In this document: positions 38,047-49,362 of the stretch, in pieces | How the letters are laid out: the number at the start of each line of letters is the position of its first letter | Numbering within the stretch: position 1 is the stretch's first letter | Assembly: GCF_002443255.2 (NCBI RefSeq) | Contig: NW_019211454.1 | Coordinates: forward strand, 6,531,440-6,595,439 | Source of the DNA: Varroa destructor | Lineage: Eukaryota; Arthropoda; Arachnida; Mesostigmata; Varroidae | DNA length: 64,000 nucleotides | Direction: 5' to 3' | Translations under genes and position numbers: made by a program | The notes under the pieces: generated by a model | Seen by the model: only the letters and a program-made list of their open reading frames with translations | Told to the model about the DNA's origin: nothing | The model's database searches: none

Positions 38047-38931
38047 GCGGCGTGTCCACGTCTCTTGGGGCCGATCGCAAGGCGTATACCACACCTATTG
38101 TTTCTACAATTTCCGTGCTACTTTAGCGTCTCAGATGAGACCCTCTCTGGGCTCAGTGGCTTTCCTGACACTTGTCACAACCTTGATGTCTTCCGCGGCT
38201 ATTTTGAGGAATATCCTCATCGTCCCCTAGAATCACTATTGTCTTGGCGGCTGTCTGGGGAAGAGAGGCGTAATAACTTTCTCGATTATATTTATCGGCA
38301 GCCTCAGGGCTGCCTTCTTCAGCTTATTCATAATAAGTTCAAGTCAAACTTGTTTCTTTGCACTTCTTCGATCCGTTCTTTTTATTTCACCACTCTGTTT
38401 CATCCGGTTGGGTCTTTTGAGAGCAGAGCACAGGTCTTCATTTTCTCGTCTCTTCTGTCTCCTGTTGATTTGGTTTGTTCTTCCAGGTGGGTTTTATTCT
38501 TCTAGTGCATCTTCGTCGAAGTCTGATGCATTTGCAGTTGGCTTCGGCAATCCCGGCATTCCATCAGCAAATGGTTGTCAACATTTTGTCTGGAGCCATC
38601 TTGGTTCCGTCTTGCTACAAGTGTTTACAAGTGCCACATACTTTGTCAATGTCATTTTAGAGCTGGGTTCGGTCGAGTTACCCCATCTGTCACCTCTTTT
38701 TACATAAAAGAAAGCAGTGTACGCTCGCTTGGGGATGCACATTCGCTAGATCAAGTATTAGTGATCACCTCTCCCCAGTTCCTCCTCAGCCATTCGCTAT
38801 TCCGTAATTGGGTTACAGACATTCTGATCCGTGATTGTAAGATCAACGAACGATTCTTGTTCCTTCCAAGTACAAATGGGAACCCCGCTGTGATTTGGCA
38901 CAACCACCCTGCAAGCCATTCTTGCACGTAA
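38047..38931 (+). pseudogene. Long near-open frame, possible decayed retroelement pol
   Basis: One plus frame spans 295 codons with only two internal stops (TAG 38503-38505, TGA 38524-38526). Both lie in a segment that could be spliced out in phase (donor CCAG/GTGGGT at 38487, acceptor tttgcag at 38537 or ttccatcag at 38567). Two features faintly recall non-LTR reverse transcriptase: GFPDTCHNL at 38158-38184, in place of the motif with AFDTVxHxxL, and PQGC at 38302-38313, in place of the PQGS block. They are 47 codons apart, slightly less than usual, with LLSWRLSGEERR between them where many RTs have LLSWIxSxLSGRxQR. No YADD was found. Low A content on this strand makes stops rarer, so openness alone is weak. 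It could instead be a two-exon host gene. Confidence 0.28.
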
Positions 38932-41900
38932 TGTCCTCTAATAAGCATATCCAATTTCCCCATCTTGTAGCCTACTGGGTTGAAATTTCCTGTAGCTCGA
39001 GAGGTTGTTCCGCTCTCTAGCAAGTGGTCGAAGTCTTCTATTTCTCGATAGGGTAAATGCTAGCAACTGTCTACCACCGCCACGTTTATATATACTTGTG
39101 TTAATCTATTTATAATCTCAGAGCCTCTGATTGCCGAATGGTCATTGTACTCTATCCGCCGCATCGCCGTGTATCCCTCACGTAAAAATAAACGATCCGT
39201 GATGAATCATAGCGCATCAATAGTAAGCATTTCTTCTTATCATTTACGTGCCTTCTTTGCCGCTTTTGCCGTTAAGCTTGCTACTACTGCCTATTCTTAA
39301 CGCTATGAACCGCCAAATTCATCTACTCTTCAGGATAGGGCTTTTCGACCGTAGCCATTTGTGACAGAAGAAACTCTGGGCAACTGACTGAGGTAAAGAA
39401 GATAATAAGGTACTTCACAATTTTAAACCTAGATCACTCGATAGACAAGCTAGACTAGAAGCTCGATAAACAAGAACGTTTTCATTACGTCATCTCAATA
39501 TAGATGCAACGCCACTTAGTGTAAGGCAAACTAATCCTTAACAATTATTAGTTAAAATAATAACAATCTTCATTGTAGGCGAATGCACGGCCACAGCGAT
39601 CTACATGTGCCCTTTGGAATTGGAACAAGCCAACGCTGTTGCAAGGTCATGGGCAATGCATTTTATTTATTAATAAACTTTGATCATCTAGCATCAACTG
39701 CATAGACCTTTAACATGATTACTCTTGCTGAGATATTGCAATCCAGTAGCGGTAACAAATCGTTCATTTTGTTTATGGTAAAAGCAAGCGGACCTGGATC
39801 TGTTCACAATGACTGATAGTGACGTTCATATAACTACGTTTTATGGACAGCTGTCAAATCACATTCATCTCGGATCTAAACTTCTTCAGAATATTTTCAA
39901 CTTCCATTTTGGCAGCCCTGATCACCACAGCTTTCTTTTTTCCTGACTCATTGCAACGCGCTTTTTCAGTTTTCACTGTCAAACGTCAATTGGGGTCGCT
40001 GAATTTTTACTGATTTCAAGAACGCATCGATTCACTTTATTTTTTGTGAAACGATTTGCCTCCGGCGTCGCTTCCGTATCGGACCGGTAACAAAACGGGT
40101 ACAGGCCGAATTTAGTTCTGATTTCGTTACATTCGCAGATCTGCGCAGACTGCTTAAACCTTCCGTTATTGCCTAAAGCAGATTATATGACTCTCTCTTG
40201 TAATGGTAGTAGAAAGTATCTCAAGTTTTTTTTCCAAAAATCAGTATGATCGCATACATCTGTATGTGAGAATAGGACTATGCCACATGCGAAAAAGGCC
40301 TTTGTGTTAGTTTCAGCTGCCTGCCACTCCAAGCGTCCACAGTTAAGCCACTGGCAGAGCTCTTTTCGGTCAGGTTAGTTACATCGTTTAGCTATGGCAA
40401 ACTGGCTCTTCCCGGCGAATCGCTAGTTTACCCTTAACCAATGTAATTTCATTTTATCTGCTGAAAGACAACAACGACAGGTGACGCGCGACGTAGCGCC
40501 AGCTTGACTGTGCTATAGTATCCTAGGCTTTCTTGCTCTTATTCCTTCTGACGGACGCCTACTAATAATACTAAAGGTTTTCTCTCATTTTCGTCTCATC
40601 TCTATGGGTTAAGCTTTTGACTTACGTGGCCTGCACAAAAACAAGCGCTGGCTCTAGCAGGGGTGCGGGGTAATTTTCGTTTTTACAGACCTAGATTAGA
40701 GGCACGTAGGGAGCGCGGGTCAGATCTCAAACTCACCAATGCTATGGATGGGGTTTATTCACCCGTCTGATGTGGACTTATTCGTATACCCGGGCAACTA
40801 AGTTTGAGTACATGAAACCTAGAGTAATCCAGCCATGCTTAGTTGTGTTAACAGTGCAGACAGGAAGACAGGCCATGGCAGGGCCTACGAAGATGACAGT
40901 TATACCTTTAGGCCTTTAATCTTTGTCTATGTGCCTACAGCCTCTTTCAATAAATGCGCTGTCGTATTCTTATAAGACTGCCATTAATGTCCCTTATATA
41001 ACAATACATACGTCATCTCACTTTGTCTCTTCTTGTTGTTCATAACCTTTCGGTTTTCTTGTAGAGACGAAATGCTGCTTTTCGCTATGGCAGCTCCGTC
41101 CATGGTGATGGCCGCAGGGCCACTGACGTTTGCCCCTGTAACTGCCGAACCGGCCATTATTGATAAAAGTGTAGCATGCACCTCAGATATGCAGGCTACT
41201 TAGCCTTCTCTAGTAACGATGGCCAAAATCAACAACTTCACCATGAAAAATGAAGCTAGTTGTCTGTTCCTCATGATTAAGAATGTCTGAGTAAATTTGC
41301 ACGGATTGCTGGGTCCAGTACACGAAATCGAGTGAATTTTCCATACCTAATTTAGGCTTGCTTGGGCAGGCTTCGCAAGTGAACAGCAGAACACGTGCCT
41401 ATATTAACTGGAGAACAAAATGTGACTGCTGCTTCTCCGCGGTGCCTACTTTTCTAACAATGATCTTATTAGATAGTACTGGGTACTGGCGCCTTTTACA
41501 TAAAAGCGGTGGCTCAAGTACGCAGTGCAAGATTAGGGTATTACCCTCGTAAGGTTTAAAGTAACAAGAAGTTCAAAAAAAAAGAAACGATATAAATTAA
41601 TGCTCATTTGAAAAATGGTCTCCTCCTATACATACTGTCTACTAGAGACCATATTTGATTGTTTTGTATCTTTAATGTTTTTGATTGACCAATGTAGTAT
41701 CCATCATTGACAATATGGAAGCTTTTTTTTTCCTTTAAATTTATATAAGACAATAACATAGGCAATTGCTTTCGATGAAAAGTGAGTAAAGTTTATTCTT
41801 TCAGTCTGAGGGATAAAATAACCCAGCGAGTGAGTGGCTGCGAACAGAAGCAGACAGAAATACGGTTGGGCGTGAGAAAGTCGCAAGCCGTGAATGAAAG

Positions 41901-42099
41901 ATCTGCGCCAAGATTGACGATCTTGAAGTACATATCCAGACTAACGCGACAGTTACTTCTAGAGTTTTGTATCTGGGGCGCCGTTTAGTTGACTCCATCG
42001 TGTTAGCTATCGACGTCATCTGCTGCGCCGGCTCACAATCTGGGTGGTGACATTTTTCTGGTTTCTTCTTGTCGACTCTACTCTCCGGCAAAAAAATTG

Positions 42100-42111
42100 T
42101 TTTTTTTTTTT
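42100..42111. repeat. T12 homopolymer
   Basis: This is a run of 12 T, preceded by a short A run. No element is visible beside it. Confidence 0.8.
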
Positions 42112-44368
42112 GCTAGCCAGTCTAGGGGGCTGATACTGATATGCATGTTTCCAATCTGGTCCCTATTTTGACTTGTAGAAACAATACCGAGAGGACAAAA
42201 TATTGTCAATTTAGTTACATATATCACAGCGTGTTGTCGACTGCGTTCACCGAAGGTACCGCCTCCCTCATTTGTCCACTTGGCCTTATACCACTGTGTA
42301 GAATTTATGCAAAGTAGAGTGTATCGTCTGTCATCTTTGGTTCGCTTCGACTCCTTTTGGCCAATGCAGCCGTGTCGCTGGCGTAGCCGCAGTTACACCA
42401 GTGCCGATCCGTTCGTAGTTCAAACTGGCAATACAGCGACAGCAAGCACCTTACAATGAAGGTCTGACTAGGCTTGAAAGATTCATTCTTCAGCAGATTC
42501 AACAAACGGCCATTCGTTTTATACTTATGATTTCCAAAAATCCAGACCAAGCCTTTGTTATTGGTCCATCATGTTGGCGAGGGTAAAAAACGAAGATAAC
42601 TACGTTACCCCTTCCCATTCCGTGCCACGTTCGGGGACTCGTCGAGTCACATAGATAAATTCACGCACATAAGATTAGAGCTGCAGTAACAAACTAACAA
42701 AACGTATAAACAGTGGGCTGGTGTTACATTAAGCAATTGATATAGAGACAGTATTGGCACTGGTATTAATAGAAGACAATAAACTACGATGAAAATTTAT
42801 GTCCCACAAGCAGGTCGTACTATTCCGTCTCCCACTTCAACTATTTCTCGCGCGCGTGAGTAGAACCGCTTGGCTCAGTCGTCACATTACGACCCGTTTC
42901 ACTTTCTTAGTTTCGTGTTTTCTCGCCCATTCCTTCGGTCTGCTCTGACATACATGTCGCTTGCATCGTTCCCTCACTGAACGCAGGACACCCAAATTTG
43001 GCTACTTTGGGCCTAGTAGACGCGTAAGCTACGTTCACCGTCGCGCAAAGGATGCCGTTTCGTACAATTCGTCGATTTGTAGTTAGCCATTATTGCTGTT
43101 ATTGAGTCCTTGGCCAACTGAATACTTTCGTGGTCAGGACTTCCTCATCGACTGACGTCGTGGTAAGTAAATATTTTCTAGTCCTGCTTCGTCTTTCAAT
43201 GAGTATCGTACCGATATCATCGATTTGCTTGGGGCTTTCGTTCGCATGCACGATTTAGTCGACTAGGATGCTCTCACAGCTTAGTGATACGGGATCAGAG
43301 AACAACTCCATTCACCATATTAACAAGCTGTCGCCAAAAAATTATGTGGAACATAGTGTCGTCGTGTTAGGAAAAGAATAAAATATCTTCATGCATCTTT
43401 TTTTTTTTAATTTTCGAGAATCTGTCAATGTGCTGCACCAGTTTTATGTAACCAGTCAAGCTGCCTAGTAGTCTCTAATCGAAACTAAAGCTATTGGGTT
43501 CTATAACACTGTTGTGCGTTGTATGAAGTAATGTCCTAATGTTTACATCGACGTATCGAACCAAGACATGGCCAAGCATTACCTTTGCATTTATAACGGA
43601 AGGCCGCAAATGATGCAGCACTAAAGCATACACTCTGTTACAACGTATATATGATGAAGAAACGCAATGGCAGCTATTTGCACAGCAAAACTTGCTACTA
43701 GAACTACATATACTACAAAACAGGACCCTTTTTCGTTAATTACGATACTTGGAAGAAACCATTAAATTTTCTTAATTAAAAAAATAAATAATTAATTAAA
43801 AGTACAAAATTGATCTCTCGCGCAGCTTCAACAAATCCCAGACTGCAGTAGCAAGCTGGCAAAAGTTGTCGGTAAATCAAATAAGTTCCCAAATGCTACA
43901 TTGTATAATCATAGCGGTGTGGGAAGTCGTGGTGAGTCAACCGAGAGAAAATAAGTTAGGAGCTTCGGAAACAGCTGTTTGTCGTCGATCGTTCCAGACA
44001 AACAAATTTATTTTATGACCTAACCGGTTTGGAGGGGACAAACGGTGAGGACGATTATTTATGCCCTGTAATCCCTTAGTCCTAAACAAACATTTTATGG
44101 CTTCCAGTCTTTTGGCACACCGCCAACGACCGAGCCAAAAAAAAATCGACGAAATTTACCATATTGGAAGAAAATGTCATAGATAAAGCGACATATGCAG
44201 ATTAGGCTAGATAGATATTTCTAGGACATGAGCTTACAACAACTAATATTGCGGGCGATACTCGTATTGATAGAAAGTCTTTGGAAGGTAGCAACAATAA
44301 CAACAGCAGTGGCTGGACAGGTCGCAGGAATCAGATTAGATATTGATTCATACCTAGCCATAAGACGT

Positions 44369-44384
44369 GTACGTCTAGACGTAC
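44369..44384. repeat. 16-bp perfect palindrome
   Basis: GTACGTCTAGACGTAC is its own reverse complement. About one such 16-mer is expected by chance in 64 kb, so no role is claimed. Confidence 0.7.
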
Positions 44385-46627
44385 GAAGGTCGAGTGACGA
44401 AACGACTGAGCGCTAAATATACACAGAAGATCAGTAACACAGTTTTTGTTAGAAAGTATATATTTATCAATTCTATCTCAATGTACGTAAAAATATAACG
44501 AACGGACAATGTGAAACTTCGTACGCGAATCCAATATCCAATAACACTGCTCTTGTTACGTGGAGATAAATGCGGGGCTATATAATACCGGGTTTGTATA
44601 TATCGCTCGCCCTTTCTTTTCTAGCGACAAAAAGTAATTTTTTAATTTCAATCCCGAAGTTTTTATGTACAACACGTATGTTAAATTCACAGAAAATTGC
44701 CTGCAAGGCACAACTTAGTTTTTTCTAAAAACGGGTGTATGTATGTATGGGCCAATACGAAACTAAGACATCTAATTTTCAGATTTGTTTTGCCACATGT
44801 CGTTCCTGTCAACAACGATCTCAGATGTTCTTATCTCGAGGTTTGAAAAGTAATTTGGTGACTTCATCGTTATAAGGCAGCGTCCGGACAGAACAGGATT
44901 ATCGACATATATATCACGTTGCGGGTGATTATAGTCACGGCTAAAATTTACATTAACAAATTATCTATATTCAAGCCATAGCAGTTTTAGAAAACGGTAC
45001 GTACATTGTTACCGTTCCTTGTTACTCGTCCAACAAAATGCAACTCGCTGATACTTAAGCCATCCAAAACCCAGCACCACACGTGCACGCACGATAAATG
45101 AATTATAACCTTTAGTTGTTTAACATGCAAGTAAAAGTACATACAATGCTCCTACTTTCTAGCCCCCTCTAGGACGAAAAAATATTTTTTCATTAGGATC
45201 ATTGAATAGCCCACAAAGCACCACTCCTGGCTCATATACTCCACCTTATTAGGCCATATGCTCCAACGATATAAGCGTTCTCGATGTGAGCCCATTTAGC
45301 CCATGCAATAGAAAAGTTCTTTACGAATATAGTAATGTAATTGTTTTCTTTCCCGCGGCACCGATTAACTTCAACGACAGCTCGAAGGAAATTGAGCTTT
45401 ACCATAAATATATACGCAATAAGAAAAAGAACTTTGGAAGATACTCGTTTCGGGTGCACATAATCCTTAGGTAAAATGCGCTACGAGCGGATCCGTGAAC
45501 GAACGACGTCGTGGGACGCCTTCATCGTTGTTGTTCTTCCGCTTGTTAGCACGCGATAGAATACCGTTTATTCGGTTGGTAAATCGTCAATGTCTCTATA
45601 CAAATTCTTTGCAGGACAAAAAGGCACTATGCAGTGAACGTTGGTATAACGGAGTTGCATCTGATAGCCTCATATGGGAACGGAAACTTTCGGATGGCTG
45701 ATTATCATCATTATTATATCTTTTTGGGACAGCTGCTTTAATTATGTAAAAATATGAACCGCTTAAATTTATATAATTGATCTTTAGGAATAACAGCATC
45801 CCTCTCACTTTACCTCCCACTAAACCCTTAAAGTATCGCAATATGTTTCAGCACTGAGCCAAACAGCATCAGCGACAAGTATCAACTCTAAGTTCATTCC
45901 ACAATAAAGAAACTAGCCAAACTTTATTAAATATAACACGCTATAATAGCAGATAATGCTTAGCAATACTAGTAGCAATCGTAGCATGCCAATATGTAAG
46001 GTGAAATTTTTGGCATTATATTAAACGCATCGTTGAAGTTCGTTATTATTTTTAATTATAATCTCTGTGTCCTTCTTTTTCATTCCTGATCGTTCAACAC
46101 GACGTGCGAACCATTCTATGACGTATCATATGATAAGCTTCGACTAGTCAAAAATTCGCGCAAAAAAAGAAACCTAGTATCGAACACCGTGCAGTAAATC
46201 CGTATGCCTGCTTTATTATACCGTCGTCCACATTTTTTCCCAGGTCTTCTCACTCTGCTACATTCGCTGACCTCTGTTAGTTACCATTGGATCGAACACG
46301 GCAACACGGCGCGCTACCGAACCATTTATCACTTCTTGTGCCGTGAAAAAACCCATAGGCGCTTTTGGGTTCAAGGAAAGAGCGTAGAACACAAAAACCG
46401 CGTTTGAAGGCTACGAGCAGGGCAGAGCTAGTAAACCGGGGCAGATTCGGGGGTGCATATTCAACGCGTCTAGTTCACTCTGAGGGTGACAAATGGCGTT
46501 GTTTAACGAGACGCGGAAGGTGCCAAGAATAATTTTTGAGAAAAGGATTGTTTTCAAGAATATTTCCGTCGCCGAAGAAAGACGCACGTGAGAAAGGTGA
46601 TCGCCTTAATAGTACGATAAATAACAG

Positions 46628-46643
46628 AAAAAAAAAAAAAAAA
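46628..46643. repeat. A16 homopolymer
   Basis: This is a run of 16 A. It could be the tail of an old retroposed copy on the plus strand, but upstream sequence shows no recognised element and no flanking target duplication is evident. Confidence 0.85.
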
Positions 46644-47721
46644 GATAACATTACGGAACGCAGGATATGAGCACGACCCCAATTTTTCGATCAAGAATGA
46701 AGGGAGTGGTACTGTCCGATGTTGACAAACACGAAAGTTACCTGCTTCACTATTATTATTATTGCTGTTAAGCTTACTGACTGCATGGGGTTGCCATCGT
46801 TTCTACTAAAATCAATAGTATCGACCCTGAAACTGCTAAGCGTAAAATTAGTTCGCTCGGTATTGAGTCGCATATCCGATAAACAATCTAATGGTCTTCC
46901 TGTTTCGTCAAATCAATTTACAGCGGTTTGTTCAAGTTTCTCTCGATTGCAATGGTGGTCATATCGGTAATAATGGTAGCTATATATATAAAATTCTTAG
47001 TCTTCGTTTACCCTAGACGTCCTACTAAGCTCTTTATTCTGATAACGTCAGCCTTCTCAAATCTACCTCGCAGAAACCACGAAGCGGCAGCGTAAATAGA
47101 ATAAGTTTCAGTTCTCAGGACAGAAAGGGTTTTGACTGGAGTACGTGATGAAAGTGAAATGTTAAGACATAAAATAGGAAAAAACACGGGTCGACAATAA
47201 CTAAAAGGGGTGGTGCCAGAGAAGATTCTCCATGTCAACGGCAAGGACCTGCACGAAACTGTCAAAATTGCTATTCTGGACGCTCGAATATTGACATAGA
47301 AAAAAAAGGACCTGAAAATTGCCGCATTAGTCTGCCGAATCCTCTGTTTATTGCTTGCCATCGACATTGGTTTCCGTCGCCTTGTCTTAAAGGGCCTAGG
47401 AATATCGAACACTTTGCACGAAGAAGCGAGTACGTGTTTTGAATAACATTTTGTAAATGACAGAAATGTACCGGCTTTCCGACACTGAGGCGGAAAAGTA
47501 CGCCTCGTGCATTTTTATAATGCTGCATTCCTAGAAATGGAGCACGCAAATCGTACCATGTCCGGGCTACCTCGATCGGTGAAAATCGAATTGAATGAAA
47601 CGGGAAAACTATCAGCACTAATTTAGACCCGCTTGGTCTGTGCTCCGCGTGCTGCAAGTTCCGGAGGATACATCATGGCAGCCGTTCACGAAACTTTATG
47701 ACCGTTCCAAATAATGTACAC

Positions 47722-47739
47722 ATATATATATATATATAT
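47722..47739. repeat. (TA)n microsatellite, 18 bp
   Basis: This is a perfect AT dinucleotide run, one of four TA arrays in the window. Confidence 0.9.
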
Positions 47740-48488
47740 GCATCTCTTCGTCGCATCTGATGACCTGTCTACGGCATTATTCCACGTGTAGCCATGCGAA
47801 TAGGGTACTGCATAGGCGTTTCGCGATTTTTGAGTGATTTAATATAGATTATTTTGTATTGTTTCAACGGTACTACAATACTACATGGTCGCTAGAGCTT
47901 TACAACCTAGCTTTTGGACAGTGGCAGCTTTCGCTAATTATTTATTTATTTTTTTTTTTATCCAGATGTCATTTTGTTGTATCGATTGTGTCAATCGTAT
48001 GATAACGGTATAATAACTAAAAACAAATAATATTGCCTGTCGTCATCTTGGTTTTTCTAGAAGGGACCTTTATAGTTCTTGCATCGATGACTTCGATGGC
48101 TTGTTTCGTTACCACCTTAGACTTTGGCAGCGTATTTTTGCCACCTCGCAACTGTGTTTTTTTTTACGTAGATAGTAAAGCCCAGAATTGCCTGCCGATC
48201 TTTCGTCCAAGCCCGTACCAGTTCCAATTGCTAAGTCCTTTTGGCAGCTTACGTAAGCCTATCAATAAAGCCGTTAATTTCATTCGAACGCTCATCTTAC
48301 GCAGGTACAAATACTTTCCAGCTATACTTACACAGATACACACAAAATATAGCATGCCGGTGATAGGCTAAAATAGGACTGCCATGATTAGGATACTATA
48401 CGTTGTCGACAGTCTGCGTTACGGTTGGTGCTATACCATCGCTTCGAGCTGAATGGAAGGAATCGGCCAAGTAAGATATCTATCATTA

Positions 48489-48508
48489 TTGTTGTTGTTG
48501 TTGTTGTT
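48489..48508. repeat. (TTG)n microsatellite
   Basis: There are about seven units of GTT/TTG. A short plus frame crosses it and would read it as a valine run, but nothing supports that frame as coding. Confidence 0.85.
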
Positions 48509-48997
48509 ATTCACAAGGATGGTCGACACTTAATGTTGTTGTGCCATTGTAACCGAATGTTGCATTTCGATGCGCTGTGCCGACAAGGTAAAGTTAATGG
48601 AATGTTTAAATAGGTGGATACGAGTAAATTACCTGTCTGCCAACACTGCGAATCGGCGGATGACTGCAGCGACGGGCCAATGCTATTATACACTCATACT
48701 GCTTTTTTTCAGCGGCAGCATCGTCACCGTCCTACGCCCGAAATCTATTTTGCTATAATGAGCGGACGAGTTCGAGGCCTTCCTCCTTCCCTCGGCCCTT
48801 TCAGCTATCCTTAGTGCACACGAAGGGTGCACGTTACTTTGGAGGCCTCGTGAAGCAGCAGGTGTCGCCTGCCGCCTGGTAATAAGCGTATTTAAGAACT
48901 GCTCGTAGGAATCATGATGACGTTGTTGAACAGTAAGAAAATTTGACATATATACAAATATGATTTACACAATAGTCTTCGCTAGGTTCATTAGTGT

Positions 48998-49019
48998 ATT
49001 TGCTGACATTTGCTGACAT
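48998..49019. repeat. Tandem duplication of a 10-nt unit
   Basis: TTTGCTGACA is repeated twice head to tail. It is a recent-looking small duplication of no evident function. Confidence 0.7.
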
Positions 49020-49262
49020 ATACATCTACACGCGTATCTCTATCAACCACACACGCCGATGGTAGCAGAACAGTGAGCGTTGACAGTACATAAGCAGCAT
49101 GTAGACAACATGCAGCTTTAGTCCGTTTTTGAGCAAGATGTCTTCCCGAAAGATCCTAAAAATATCCATTTTACATGTTCTACAGTTTAGCCGTTCTATC
49201 TAGCCGATGATGAGTGCCGCATTTAGAGTAAGCTTAAGACAATAGGCCACGTATGAGTATAT

Positions 49263-49362
49263 NNNNNNNNNNNNNNNNNNNNNNNNNNNNNNNNNNNNNN
49301 NNNNNNNNNNNNNNNNNNNNNNNNNNNNNNNNNNNNNNNNNNNNNNNNNNNNNNNNNNNNNN
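49263..49362. other. Assembly gap, 100 N
   Basis: There are exactly 100 undetermined bases. A run of this round length is the usual placeholder for a scaffold join of unknown true size, so sequence on either side may not be contiguous at the stated distance. Flanks are AT-rich unique-looking sequence with no shared repeat that I can see across the gap. Confidence 0.99.

Larger units (their letters stand above)
38932..49262. other. Non-coding stretch, no gene recognised
   Basis: This covers 10 kb with only 60-134-codon frames on both strands. Contents are a 16-bp palindrome at 44369-44384, T12 at 42100-42111, A16 at 46628-46643, (TA)n at 47722-47739, (TTG)n at 48489-48508, and a short duplication at 48998-49019. 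A C/T-rich patch at 42.84-43.16 kb ends in a decent acceptor (ccctcactgaacgcag) and has two GTAAG donors nearby, but only tiny frames. Frames at 47008-47412 and 47271-47657 (minus) overlap and lack motifs. Confidence 0.55.

Noticed and set aside
38740..38812. SSISDHLSPV reading, resembling the SDH motif of non-LTR endonucleases
   Set aside because: Short frame, wrong order relative to the RT-like blocks upstream, and no other endonuclease motif.
44369..44384. 16-bp palindrome as a binding site
   Set aside because: Expected frequency is about one in 64 kb; no supporting context.
46767..46783. TGTTAAGCTTACTGAC, also present near 61190
   Set aside because: A 16-nt match between two places is expected about once by chance in a window of this size.
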